Positions 1-10,693 of a stretch of DNA of 64,000 nt are shown here, piece after piece. How positions within the stretch are numbered: the stretch's first letter is position 1; each line of letters opens with the position of its first letter. A model generated the notes under the pieces. That model was not told the DNA's origin, made no database searches, and saw only the letters and a list, made by a program, of their open reading frames with translations. Both the position numbers and the translations under genes were made by a program. Source of the DNA: Agarophyton chilense (Eukaryota; Rhodophyta; Florideophyceae; Gracilariales; Gracilariaceae); the NCBI GenBank assembly GCA_030374765.1, contig JARGXX010000095.1, forward strand, positions 1,488,001 through 1,552,000, given 5' to 3'.

Positions 1-185
1 GTGGTACTATACTCGACCCATGACGCCACGTGATCCACCAAGACATTCTGCGTCTAGGCATCCTATGCAGGATGCCGCTTCATATCACAATGCTGATGAT
101 AACACTCACTCATGAGTTCCAACCGCGACTTCGCGAAAAGCCAACCTATCGGATTCCCCGACATAGTAGAATACTACACCTCTCA
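1..185. repeat. Dispersed repeat arm, partial, cut by window start
   Basis: This stretch aligns base by base, with many substitutions, to 44610-44785 in the same orientation and to the reverse complement of 46637-46830. Shared landmarks are the tctaggcatc block, the gccgcttc block and the tactacac block. It is a third copy of the arm described at 44130-47278. The outer part of the arm lies to the left of the window. The similarity was read by eye; the copies are old. Confidence 0.6.
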
Positions 186-417
186 AGAAATCACGTATGG
201 ATGAGGAAAAATCCTCTTGAGCCACCGTCGTCGGTAACTCCGAAGGTGTGCCATTGCCTCTTGTTGAACTCTCTTGGCTTTTCGCCTGACGGTATAGGTG
301 CATTTCAGGCTCTGCAGAGGTGGCTAAACGGGGTACAACTGACTCGGGATCATCCCTACTCGAGCGGCTTCTCGTAGACATCGTGACCCAATGCCAACTG
401 CTAAAACAGACCACCAA
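106..417 (-). pseudogene. C-terminal fragment of an unknown repeat-encoded protein
   Basis: A minus-strand frame of about 103 codons whose last 25 or so residues (VVFYYV, then REVAVGTHE and a TGA stop) recur in the arms near 44700 (VVFYYV, RDVAVRADK, stop) and 46712 (DKVAFGTHK, stop). The stop is at the same place in all three, and the changes between copies are often conservative (E/D/K, V/F). This suggests the true C-terminus of a protein encoded by the repeat. I do not recognise the family. The region further upstream in this copy is not alignable to the other copies by eye, so the fragment may be a fusion with unrelated sequence. Confidence 0.35.
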
Positions 418-1443
418 ATGCGAATACGAAACAAAATTTCACAAAATGAAAACAAAAGATATTGCAATCGATACAACCAAAATCGATGACGGTAACGAAC
501 GATGATTCACAAATCTTCACAAATAAACATCGGGTTGACCGATGAACACAGCGACCGGTTAGATCCAGTTCGGAATGTCTCCTGACAAAACAGATTCCGT
601 GATGAAGGTTCAAGTTTCTGCTCAATGGTTGATGTATCTCGTACAGGAATCCGACGAGGACTCAATGACATGCAAGAAACAAAAGTTTCTGTCCGAGCGA
701 CAAATTCTTACATAACATTGTGCTTTTTTCTGAGTCTTATAATTCGGAAGACTAGTTGATGGGGTATTGCACGAAAGAATATAAGGTTCTCGATAGCGGT
801 TAGATATATAAAGAAAACACCGCGGGAAGTGGGCGCCGCCGTGCGAGCGAATGTCCTTAAAAGACGGAAAAAGGATTGTGAAAGAGGCTGGTTGGGTGAG
901 TCGGAAAAACGAAACGATGCGCGCAGACACCACACAATGTTTCAAGTACGACGGTTCATAAAACACACGAGATCGGTTTGACAACTGTTGCACACTCACA
1001 AAAAGAACAACAAGACAACGAAAGCAACACAAAAAACAAACAGTAATGAAAGCCGCAAACAGCGCGAAAGGAGAGGATATTCTCGGAACAAGAGCCATAG
1101 CTCAAATGCGATTTTCACAGAGGCTATAGGTGCTTCTAAGTCGATGGTAACTTAAGGATTTCTAGCGATCACAAAGATGGTGTTAAGTTGGTTTGCCTCT
1201 GCCTTCCTCACCCGGGGCCAAGGGCGCTTTTTGTGACAGGGGGCAAAAGAGCTACTGTAATTTAATGTCTACACTGTGGTGCGCTTTTATGTAATTATTC
1301 TAAAATAAACGAAAAAAAATTTGGTGGTCACCCCCTACAAGTGTACAGTAGTACAGTGCTACTAATTAAAACCTAACTTCCAGTCTTCCCATGATCTATT
1401 CTTCTCATAATATCTCGTCACAGAGTTCAGTAACAAGAATAGC
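418..1443. other. No supported gene
   Basis: AT-rich sequence with short homopolymer runs. A 158-codon minus-strand frame at 622-1098 is open, with a hydrophobic, cysteine-rich start, but has no recognisable domain and no second copy in the window. I treat it as a chance frame. Confidence 0.4.
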
Positions 1444-1797
1444 TTAGACTGTGCCCAGTTGGCCGAATATGAACATGGGTTTGAGTTTGGGATGGGATTT
1501 GAACAATATATGATAGGGTGAGACGCCGATGGTGGATTGATGCATGAGGTTGTACTTGAAAATGGTGTCCCGTGCGGCATCTTTCCAATACTCGTCGGGT
1601 AGTCCTGCTCTTTGGAGTAGTGCTCTGAACGACTCCATGATGGTGCGGTTTGATCGTTCGACTATCCCATTTTCTTGAAATTGATGCGGAGTACGGAGGT
1701 GGCGTCTGATGTTTTGGTTGTAGTATATGATTTTCATTTTTTGTGATGCGTATTCTTTCGCATTATCACTGCGAAAATCTTTGAATGGATGACACAT
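1444..1797 (-). pseudogene. Ty1/copia integrase core fragment
   Basis: A 117-codon fragment of a copia-type integrase catalytic core. Visible motifs are the second catalytic aspartate in FRSDNAKEY (about residue 10) and the catalytic glutamate in NGIVERSNRTIMES (about residues 44-57), followed by the conserved GLPDEYW and SPYHILF segments that run into the integrase C-terminal half. The first catalytic aspartate, protease and reverse transcriptase are absent. No LTR is visible nearby, so this is a truncated relic. It is clearly a different copia lineage from the tandem elements at 20577-33013, whose integrase has HSDGAEEY and AERINRTMV at the same places. Confidence 0.85.
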
Positions 1798-1906
1798 GGT
1801 GTGCTTGATAACGATAAAGATGTATGGTTTTTTTTTTCTTCCTCTCTGCTCTAAAGTTGAAAATTCATATCTTGAATGAATTTCAGTTACCTATAAAGAG
1901 AAAATT

Positions 1907-1945
1907 TGGCCTCATATGAGGCCAATCTGGCCTCAAGTGAGGCCA
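1907..1945. repeat. Two consecutive 18-bp palindromes
   Basis: Positions 1907-1924 and 1928-1945 are near-identical palindromes: tggcctca, a 2-base centre (ta, then ag), and tgaggcca. Their starts are 21 bp apart. They lie 18 bp before the open frame of the tyrosine-recombinase pseudogene, so they could be protein-binding or recombination sites, or a short hairpin repeat. Function is not shown. Confidence 0.75.
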
Positions 1946-1962
1946 ATTCTCCGGGTGTGTAG

Positions 1963-2772
1963 ACACCAGGCGATGTTCTCGCATACATCGGCTACCTGGC
2001 CTTGAAAGAGCAAGTGGGTCCAGTCTTTGCTTGGCAGTGGGTCACCACGGTATCTATATACCATGAAAACGCTGGGAACTCCTCGCCAACGAAGGCGCGA
2101 CTTATCACCAACCTCCTTATAGCGTATGAGAACAAGTTAGGATGTCTGGGCGGGAAGGAATGGACAAGAGCGGGCCTACCAGACCGAGTGATACGCCAAG
2201 TCCAGTACCTGGGTCTTTTCAGGTCCATCTCAGAGGTCGTCTGCAGCTGGGAAATGTTGATCTTCGCCTTTATCTTCCAATTCAGACCGGTCTTTGTGGC
2301 ACATGTTGCGGCGGTAGACGTGAAAGTGACAGACAAGGATGGCGTGCGTGAACGCTTGGTATATTGCAAGTCGAAACAGGCTACCCAGTCACTGGTCATG
2401 ACATACCCTCCAAGAGTGGCATGGGAAAACGGGACAGGACCCCCAGCCCTTCTCGGCAAATGGGCAGGGATGCAACCAGGCGGTGTAGGATTCTTCAACA
2501 TACGGATTCTGGACGCTCCAGCCACAGCTAAGCTGTGCGCGGCACTTAAGTTGGTGCTCAGAGAACTCGACATTGGCGCGCCGGATGGCTACTACAACGG
2601 CTCTCATAGCGCCTGAATCGAGTCATTCAAAGGGCTCGTTTAGCTTCAGTTTTCACGAATTTGGATCATGCATCGTCTCGACTGGATCTCAGAAGGCATT
2701 TTGCAGGTGCACGTTGACAGCCTGATCGCTCGGACCCAAGATTCGGAGTCGTTCTTTGTGCAATTATCCTGA
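1963..2772 (+). pseudogene. Tyrosine recombinase (phage-integrase fold) pseudogene
   Basis: The frame is open from 1963 to a TGA at 2614, then continues in the same frame to 2770-2772 past one more stop (2641 TAG), about 269 codons. The N-terminal part (DVLAYIGYLA, then SIYHENAGNSSPTKARL) looks like the SAM-like DNA-binding domain of tyrosine recombinases. The middle (FRPVFVAHVAAVDV) fits the first-arginine region. The C-terminal part has GSHSA followed by TGA, then IMHRLDWISEG and LQVHVDS. In this family the box is HxxR, so the TGA most likely replaces CGA (Arg). The expected nucleophile tyrosine reads His (LQVH). Such enzymes mobilise Crypton and DIRS-type elements in eukaryotes; which of these it came from cannot be told, as no reverse transcriptase is adjacent. 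The assignment rests on motif reading only. Confidence 0.6.
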
Positions 2773-3951
2773 TGTGCGCTCCTTCGATGATTTTGGTGCC
2801 TTGCGTTGTGTACAGGAATGTATACTTATGAAGATGTGATGGGTAGCAAGAAGCTGTAATGCTTCTTTCAGCCATGCTGAGCGTCTCCTATTCTCGGGCC
2901 CGCGACGTCGCGCGCGTAGTACTGAAATGCAGCGCGCCCGGGGCTTCACGATAATGTCCCCTCCTTATGTCTATTTCTCTTCCCTCCATCCCTTTCCTTT
3001 TACTCCCCATCACAGGAAGATCTCAACGTGTCTATTCCCTTTGCTTAAGTTCCTTTACTGCAACGTGTTCACTATACGCACGCAAAAGGCGGATATTCTC
3101 TGTTCTGAGTAAACCAATGATTGACTTCCAGTTCACTATAACTTCAGAAGTCTCGTAATTCGTCAAATCTTCATAAATGGATGTCAAACGCAGGGTGTAA
3201 GCTGGCCGAGTTTGAATCAACAGCCTGCTCAATATCCGAGTCTCACTAAAACATTAAGGCAGTAACTCGAAAGTAAAATTAGGATGTTTACTAGGTAAAT
3301 CATGAAGTCTTCGCCGCTTTTACGCTGAAGTAGTCTACTCCACTCTGTTTTCAGTATTCTTGGGAGAAGTTCCGGTTCCTTCTCTGCTGCTTTTACTTAT
3401 CCGAAAGGTTGGAGGCGTTCATCGCTGTGCAACTAATTTTGTTGAATGCAACAAATATCAACAGCTTTTTTGTAGTCCTGAGTAAATCTTCATTTGAAGA
3501 ACAATATCACAGATTACACATAAGTAATAAGACTTATGATCCCTGAATGAACGAGTGTTTTGGCCAAAAACTCGTGTAATATCGTGCATCATCTTGTAAC
3601 AGTTTGTAACCCTTCATTGTAAATCGAATTTTTGTGTCTTTGCTGGTGTTCACGAATGAAATTGGTACGCATTTTTGATCAAATAAGTCATATTTATTAG
3701 TTTTTTTAGCGTAATCAGGAGCTTCAAAGTTTCCAATAACATTCTTTCCTAGAATCTTTTCTAATTTCCAGCATAAATTCGTGGCCGAATAGTTCTTGTC
3801 CTACTTCCAACATAAAAAGCCAGCATGTTGCAATTTTTTTAAGCAATTGCGAAAACTTTCAATTGACCGAAGATTTCGAAATTTTACAAGTAAGTTCTAT
3901 GTTCTAGCATTGTAAGATTCTCCAGCTTAAGAAAAATTTGATGGGAAGAGT
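2773..3951. other. No supported gene
   Basis: Short overlapping frames only, none with a recognisable domain. The 2940-3060 part is pyrimidine-rich on the plus strand, and 3300-3950 is AT-rich with frequent stops. Confidence 0.4.
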
Positions 3952-4335
3952 TTATAATGTTTTAGAGAACAAATCCTGTTTCCAATTAGAATTACATTTA
4001 GCACTGGGAACGATTTCTTTTTGTTTCTTCACAACGTCTACGTCTGCTTTAGTATTTTGATAGAGAGACTGTTGAACATGTTTCATAGGCTCCAAATGTT
4101 GAACAATACCATTTCGTTTGATGTGGCCGTTAAAACTATTCCAAGAGTACGGTCTGCTTTTTAAAAAATCCTTCGACAATGAATCTACAAATCGAAGAAA
4201 CTTAGAAGTTTTTGAATGTGCCTTAGATAGTATAGTAGCCACGAAGGGCACTACCGCGTCTCGCAATTTGCACAATGCTACTCCATGGCGAATACGATAT
4301 ACTGTTGTTTCATCAAGTGATCGACCTAAAGTTTA
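3952..4335 (-). pseudogene. Unknown ORF with possible helix-turn-helix start
   Basis: The minus-strand frame is open from about 4335 to a stop near 3952, about 125 codons. The segment LGRSLDETTVYRIRHG near the start reads like a transposase-type helix-turn-helix, and a basic segment (SFNGHIKRNGIV) follows. The rest is lysine- and serine-rich and not recognised. It lies just outside the 3' LTR of gypsy element A. A decayed DNA-transposon gene is the most likely reading. Confidence 0.25.
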
Positions 4336-4579
4336 AAAGAACTATGTGGCACTGATATCGCTTTTGAAAGCATAAAATCAGACAACACATTGTTTCCACG
4401 AACAGCCACTCAACAGTCGATTGGCCACGTCATCTATTTTAGAACTATGTACATAGACCTCAACACTTTGCTAGACCTTGGAGTACCATGCTCTCCTGTG
4501 GCATTGCTCATTGCTTTGTTTTGAACTAGTATTGCATTTGTACCTCAAATGGTTTTTCTAGCACCAAATAGAGCAGGTT

Positions 4580-4584
4580 CTCTA
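4580..4584. repeat. Target site duplication of gypsy A (left)
   Basis: The pentamer ctcta directly abuts the LTR terminus at 4585. The same pentamer abuts the opposite terminus at 13400-13404. Five-base duplications are usual for gypsy integrases. Confidence 0.9.
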
Positions 4585-5030
4585 TGTAACTCAATGACTG
4601 GTTGTTCAGAGTACTGGTCTCGACCGGTGGTAGTGTGGTAGAGCGGGTCCTGAGGTTCGAATTCTTGAAGGCGGCACTCCCAAGGTACTTGGTGCAATGG
4701 GCTGGCGTTTACTGCGTAGTCCTTCACGTTGGAGCTACAGAAACGATGGATTGAAGACCAATGGGAGGAACTAATATACTAAAGGGGGTTCTTTAGTATC
4801 CTACCGGTGCCTACCTTGCTCTAAGGGAGAATCGTCACTCGAGCCAACAATATAACAATTGCGAGGCGCTGGGATCTCCCTGGCACTGTAATGCTAATCT
4901 TTGACACTAATTAGAATAAAAGAATAATGTAAATGAGCCCAGCGAATGTCAGCCAGTCCACTTGGAACCTGTAAGATACCTCAAACTCCGGCGGCTGACA
5001 GAGCTCAACCTTTATTGTTGCTCCTTCACA
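4585..5030 (-). repeat. 3' LTR of gypsy A
   Basis: 446 bp. Read on the minus strand it starts TGTGAAGGAGC and ends GTTACA, giving TG...CA termini. It aligns end to end with 12954-13399 but with many substitutions. Confidence 0.93.
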
Positions 5031-5043
5031 TATCTCCCTCCTT
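5031..5043 (-). promoter_or_regulatory. Polypurine tract of gypsy A
   Basis: On the minus strand this is aaggagggagata, directly abutting the 3' LTR. The same purine run (aggagggagata) abuts the 3' LTR of element B at 42923-42935. Such a tract primes plus-strand DNA synthesis during reverse transcription. Confidence 0.8.
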
Positions 5044-5353
5044 AGGATTCTACCGTCACGGCGAAGTCCAAATTGCCTCACACCTTCCTGGGGTTCTAGC
5101 TCTAATTGGACCTATGCGTGAACCTCCAATCTTGCGTTCGGGGTCGGAACGTCGGGATGGTCAGCGTCCGAATGGCCTGGACACGACCAGTGCCGTGCCC
5201 GATATGTCGGTGCTTTATGACTAATCCGGGGGTTAGTTGCTCTCGTTACTAGTGGACGCGACGAGGCATCGCATCGCCATCATCCTCGAAGGCCCCAGTG
5301 CTTAAAATCTGACCCTTGGCGCCAGGTTGGCAAATTAATTCACCGCAGGTACT

Positions 5354-6170
5354 GTGTGGGCACCGGAGGGGGGGTTCCTTGCCGCATTTCCTTTCCTTCT
5401 CTATTCCTTTGGCGGTCCTACGCTCGTCGTCCACCGTGAACCACGGTGCGCACTCCGTCCGTTCGGGGTCACGTCAGTCATCGTGCCCGATTCGGTTTCA
5501 TCTTTCCTCATTCGCGTCGCGGTATTCCTTCATTGGTCGCGGGCGATGCTGCAATCGCCTTATAAGCCCATCGGATTTGCCATTATCCCTCTGGTCTTGG
5601 ACACTTCCGTCGGTTCCTCTATCCATTTTCCGCCGGTCCAGCCTGTGGGCAGCGGCGCCATGGCTTCGAGCGACCAAGCAGGGAGCTCTTCCAGATACCA
5701 AGTGGCTTTTGAGCGCCCTTGGAACCGTTATGACCATACCATTGGACTAAACTCGCGAGCAGTGCGTCATGCCACTCCACTGAACCGTTGGAATTACTGC
5801 CTCGATGGACATTGCCACAGTCTTGAGGGAAGCTTGCTCCTGAGTGCTTCGCTTGGCGCGCTACGCCACGGTTGTCTAACAGGGTCAAGATCTGAAGACC
5901 ACTATGGTTAATCTCCTGCAGCAGAATGCACAAATGATGTGCCAGAGGTTTACTGCCGACTTGGATGCCCGGTGTGGTCTAAATCTGAGCGACCGGGAGG
6001 CTTCCGATGGTGACAATCATTCCTCAGGTGAATCTCTGTCGAAGAAGCGTGCTCAGCTCGATAATGGCTATCCTATTGGTACAGGAGGCGCCTCGAGTGA
6101 TCCCAGCCCCGGTTTCGTTCCTGCAGGTTCCAATGAGGACGACGGAGGTACTTCTGCCGCGCTCCAATGA
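5354..6170 (+). pseudogene. Antisense ORF of gypsy A, converging on pol
   Basis: About 272 codons on the strand opposite to pol, between the pol end (6289) and the 3' LTR. The frame runs from APEGG and AAF near the start, through a GSGAMASSDQAG segment at about 5655, to LLLSASLGAL and then VNLLQQN, LNLSDREAS and an acidic Ser/Gly/Asp tail, ending in TGA at 6168-6170. One single-base frameshift lies at about 5897-5910. Element B keeps the same frame antisense to its own pol (41798-42640), with matching blocks all along and mostly substitutions rather than indels. No known domain is recognised; the start is hydrophobic and the tail hydrophilic. A second overlapping plus-strand frame at 5316-5750 (starting MAPGWQI) is also partly conserved in B and is an alternative. 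The stop lies 118 bp from the pol stop, tail to tail. Confidence 0.5.
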
Positions 6171-6288
6171 GTCCTGTTGGAGTTCGGAACTCTTTCGCGA
6201 ACCTTTAGGTCATGGGGAGTGCTGTTAGGTCTCTTCTAGTTAGTCAAATACATTTATGCTTGTGCTTTTCCAAGGTCACTCCTGTATT

Positions 6289-6897
6289 TCAAACGCGCGT
6301 GCCCCGGGAGGTTGTCCAACCTTGAGAGCGTCTCAGGCCTTCGTCAGGTGTCGTGGGAGAACTGACTTTGTTCCCTGATGCGGGTGCTACGGCGAACCGT
6401 CGTGTTCCGGCGAACCGTCGTGTTGGGAGGCTTTTCGAGAGGCGTTTTGGGATCCTTAGGGCCAATGGTTGCCCTCTCCTGAAGGCTGAGCTCCATGCTG
6501 CCGTTTTGCGCCAGTAGTAGGCGATAAAATTAGCCGGAATGGTTTTAGGCTCTTGCCAAAGGTCTTTCTCAGGTGTGTAGCCGAACCAACGGAAGCGATA
6601 GCGCATAGTTCCATCTTCTCCCCTACCGGCGGAGATGATGCTCTTAATCACATATTCCGGTTGGTATTCATTCCCCGACAGGAGAGTGTGGTCCAGAGGG
6701 GCGAATCCATCGGAGTCGGTTGGAAGAGATGGGTCATCGTCATTGGTATTGTCCATAGGGTCCATGGGGCTAGTCAGGTGCGCGGAAACTGCCTTAGGGG
6801 GCTTGGGGGTTTGAACGTCGACTTGAGTTCGTAGTGATTCCGTTGGGCTAGGGGAATGGGAGTTTGGTGACTCGGGGGGGCTGGGAGCTCTTGTCAC
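6289..6897 (-). pseudogene. Gypsy A integrase C-terminus with chromodomain-like tail
   Basis: The last roughly 200 codons of the pol frame. A proline- and serine-rich linker is followed by NEYQPEYVIKSIISAGRG, RYRFRWFGYTPEKDLWQEP and FIAYYW. This matches the chromodomain pattern of chromoviruses (hydrophobic start, WFGY in the place of the usual WxGY, W in the position of the W.P block). Chromodomains steer integration to marked chromatin. The equivalent region of element B is 41263-41724, where GGA has become TGA in the middle of the domain. Confidence 0.75.
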
Positions 6898-6972
6898 CCG
6901 ATTTATCGATACGGTGTCCTGTAGGCCGTCAATTAGTAACTTAATGGTATGTTCATTGGCCTTAAGAACTTT

Positions 6973-8319
6973 TTATGGTACCGTAGAGCGGGATAAGAGC
7001 TTCCGCGTAGTGTCTTCGACGTCCTCACTGTCCTTCGGTGGCCGGTCTAGGTAAACAAGTTCTCCTTTCCCAAAGGGCAGTGTGTTCCAAACAGCCTTGT
7101 CGAAATTGACCTTAAAACGCCGTTGGGCTGTGGTCGGTATGTTTCTCGCCGATTGGATAATGCGGTCGATGCGTCGCCGCGAGTAGCGCCTCACCCAAGT
7201 AGGTGCCATTCCTTCGGTTATGTCCTGGGGCATGAGAGACTCATGAAGGTCCACATCTATCGGCGGCGGAGCTCTCGATGGCGATAAGTTGAAATGTTTT
7301 GTCCCCGTGGAAGCGTGCTTCTGGGTATTGTAGGCGTAAAACATTGGCTCAACGTAGTCGTCCCAGTCCAATTGGTGTTCCGATACGTAGTGTGCCAATC
7401 TGTCCAGAAGGGTCCGGTTGAAGCTTTCGGCTTGGCCATTTGCCTGCGGGTGGTACGCCGTGGTGGTCACATGTTTGATACCTATGGTAGCACAAACGTG
7501 TGAGAATAATTTGGATACAAACTGGCTACCGTTATCCGTAAGAAGGTAGAGTGGTATGACATATTGATATGTAAAGTGGGACAAAAAGGCCATGGCGACA
7601 TCTCTGGCTGTTTTCTTACCTAAGGGTAGGGCTCGGGTAAGCTTGGTAAATCTATCGGTTATAACCAGGACAAACCATTTTCCATGGGACCACTTAAACA
7701 GAGGCCCAATTATATCCATCGCGACAAATTCCATCGGACCTGCGGCGGGGAAGAGCTTCAATTTAGCCTGCTGGTTGGCGTGAGACCCTCAGATTTGTGT
7801 GCTTGATGTACAGTTCCGTGCGGTTTGCCATAGGTCTTGCGCCATAAGTGGCCAGTACAAGAACTTCCATAGGGTCTGGTACATTCGTCGGCCTCCAGGA
7901 TGACCAGCCAAGCGAGGGAAATGGGCGAGGTATAGGAATCGCGCTCTCAGCGAAGTTGGTACTACCCGTTGGAGTGGGCCATCCAGCGGTGACCGGCGAC
8001 ATAGTAGTCCAAATCGGTCATAGTCGAATAGGCATCCTGGGGTTCCTACCAATTGGGCTGTTTCCTTGCAGTACTCGTCTTCGAACTGGACCTGTAGGAG
8101 TTCTTCAATATTTATAGAGAGGAGCTCTTTTTCCTCCGGGGCTATTGCATTAACCTGAGGTGGTGTCGAATTTGGCGGTACTGTCTCCCAGTCCAATAGG
8201 TATACTTCGTTCTTCTTTACCTCAGGATCATCCGATTGGACCTTGCCCATAAGGTAATCCGTTTCCATATAACCCTGAGGTCCATCATCTGTAAAGGGGG
8301 TAGGAATAAAGTCGTTCAA
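6973..8319 (-). pseudogene. Gypsy A integrase
   Basis: Two frames (7789-8319 and 6973-7761) that together cover a gypsy integrase. The N-terminal H2C2 zinc-binding region is seen as HFPRLAGHPGGRRMYQTL, then a degenerate second half (RNCTSST, lacking the expected cysteines). The core has the three acidic residues: D in VAMDIIGPL, D in LLTDNGSQF and E in NGQAESFNRTL. A stop at about 7786 and frame changes between the two blocks break the gene. A long C-terminal domain with RPPKDSEDVEDT follows and leads to the chromodomain-like end. Confidence 0.85.
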
Positions 8320-8399
8320 TGTAGTGTCATCAGTTCCGTCGATAATGATTTGCGACAGGGCATCTTCTCCCTGATGCTTGATGCCTGGCCTATAGTTTG

Positions 8400-9967
8400 T
8401 CTCGTAGTCACATTCTGACAGCCTAAGGCGCCACCTAGCGAGGCGACTCGATTCATCGGTTATATTGAGTAACTAGCGGAATGAATCATGGTCTGTCCAA
8501 ATGGTAAACCTGGTTCCCTCGAGGTACGAACGGAGTGCCCATACGGACCATACGATGGCTAGACATTCCTTATCGGTAGTACTGTAGTTTCGCTTCGCGC
8601 TGGTGAGTGTTCTGCTCCAATGCCCAATATGTCGATAGTCCTTCGCTGACTCCTGTTACTGTAGCAGTGCACATCCTACTTGGACATCAAAGGCGTCCGT
8701 ATCCAGGACAAAGGGCCTGTTGAGTTTTCGTAGAGCCAATATAGATAGGTTCAGCAATTTCTCCTTTGGGATCTGAAAAGCCCCGTACTGGTCGTTGGTA
8801 AGGGCTTCGAGCTCCGAAGGTGTTCCCTTTTTCAGTATTGCGTTCAGAGGGGCCGAGAGTTTAGCAAACTTTTGGACGAATCGTTTGTAAACATTACACA
8901 AGCCCGCGAAGGATCGTAGTTACGTGTGGGTTCTGGGAGGTTTAGCATGGCGGAGAGCATTCGTGGTCCGTGTAGATATCTTTAGATTTGCTGGGAGGAC
9001 GATGTGACCTAGATAGTCCCCCGAGGCCTGGAAGAAAGCGCATTTGTGGAGTTTCAGTGCTACTGCAGCGTCCTGTAGGATTGTTAGCAGCCTCTCAATG
9101 TGGCGAAGGTGTTCCTTTACGGTCCGTGAGAAGACTCTGATGTGATCCAAATAGACCAGGTCGAGTTTCTATTTGGCTGGGGACAGAATGATGTCCATAT
9201 CCCGTTGGAAAGTTGCTGGTGCATTTTTTAAGCCAAAGGGCAAACGAGTAAATCTGAACAGACCTTCATGGGGGGTGAAGGTTGTCAGCATTCTCGCATC
9301 TTCGGCTAAAGGGATTTGCAAATATCAAGAACTAGCGTCCAGTGTGGTAAATACGACTGCTTCGCATAAGGAATCAAGACAGCCATTTATGTGGGGTATC
9401 GGGTATGAGTCCCTCTTGGCTACTGCGTTCAGCTTCCTGTAGTCGACACAGAACCTGACGGAGCGATCTTTCTTAGCCACGAGGACAAGGGGACTTGCCC
9501 ATTCTGATTGGTTCGGAGGGGCCCGCTCTATGACTTGGGCTTTGCGCGTCTTGTCCATCTGGTTGACGACAGTTTCCCTACCCTTCAGACCTGTATCGTA
9601 TGGTTGCTGGAACTTTGGTCTAGCATCATCCTGAAGGTCGAAGCGGTGTGTAGTGGCTCTGATTCTTCCCAATTCCCAATCTATCTGACCGCATGGCCTG
9701 GTATTCTCTGAAGAGATTAAGTACCTGGGGCCTATAGGATTCGAATTCTTCGCCTATAGCGACTGTCCCCTTCCAAGAGTGGGCGTCCTGATCAGGAGTT
9801 GTCATTGCAAGGTTATCCATTTGGGCCTTTATGATGGCCACGGGAGCGGGTAGAGTGATGCCAATCACTCTACGTTTAGGTAACCGTACGGGTTTATCTC
9901 TGATGTTGCAGATTGTGACCAAGAAGGGCCTGTTGGTGTCGATGTCAATTACTCCATTGGCCATCAA
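8400..9967 (-). pseudogene. Gypsy A reverse transcriptase and RNase H
   Basis: Reading downward, the linker with GEEFESYRPQVLNL is followed by RT motifs FCVDYRKLNAV, SYPIP, TTLDASS, then a stop, FRFTR and FGLKNAPATFQ. The catalytic box reads VYLDH where gypsy RTs have YxDD, so the second aspartate is lost. Then come DYLGHIV, the connection (FAGLCNVYKRF), and RNase H with FVLDTDAFDVQVG and TIWTDHDSF. At least four stops or frame changes are visible (about 9325, 9150, 8905 and 8655). The gene cannot make active enzyme. Element B has the same loss in a different form (YLDE). Confidence 0.85.
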
Positions 9968-10091
9968 GTTAAGGTGCTTCAGAACCGTTTTCGGGTGATT
10001 CTGAATCGTTACGAAACCTGAGTACTGGAAATGGACCGATACAGTGCTTTACGTCATCGGGGGTATCGTTATAGCCTTCGACAAGCGAACC

Positions 10092-10643
10092 TTACTTCAT
10101 GTTTTTGGAGACAACCGCTCGTTTGCAGTTAGCTTCTGGCCCTGGGGCGAGATCAGTTATGGAGATGGAAGGTGCGCGGTAGAATGCGTCTTTCCTAAGG
10201 CCTGGATAAATAGTATTAATGTATCGATCGATAAAGGATGTCCCTTGCATTTCCTCAGTGCCCAAGTTAGGACATAAAAGGACCCACGCACGGACTTTGA
10301 ATTGTCCCATCTGGAGATAAAGTGGTCCTATCCCTTTAATGTCCATTGGTCTACGTGATGAATCGGTAATCCTTGGGTTCTTCCTTTCCTGAGCGAAGTC
10401 TTGCCCCTTCAGTGGGAGTAGCTTAGGATGGATCCAGTTGGGACCAGCGCCTGTGTCCAATACGGCTGTGGTCACTCGACAGTTGTTGGAACGAATTCCT
10501 ACGGTTACTCGAATTTTGTAATTCACTTTCCTGAGGATACAAACGGGGTCATTACTGTCTTCCAATTGTGGTTCATCCTGAGTGGTCCATCTTTGGTGGT
10601 TGGTCTTGGGAGGTGAAGAGCTCCTTGGCTCATGACCGTCCAA
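10092..10643 (-). pseudogene. Gypsy A aspartic protease
   Basis: A 183-codon frame with the retroviral-type protease active site AVLDTGAGPNWI at about residues 61-72, and the later flap and C-terminal segments IKGIGPLYL and GTSFIDRYI. The active-site DTG is intact here, unlike in element B, where it is deleted. The fold acts as a dimer to cut the Gag-Pol polyprotein. The frame is separated from RT by an unremarkable linker (9968-10091) and from gag by a frame change. Confidence 0.8.
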
Positions 10644-10693
10644 TTGGTTGAGGCAGGGGCTTAAAGAGGTAAAATTTGCCTCGCTTCGACACT

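Noticed and set aside
2389..2607. Minus-strand frames overlapping the tyrosine-recombinase relic
   Set aside because: Antisense shadows: the plus strand carries recognisable recombinase motifs, the minus strand none.
4501..5240. Treating the conserved block at 4585-5030 as a gene-related regulatory region
   Set aside because: It is an LTR: same termini, length and duplication as its partner at 12954-13399.
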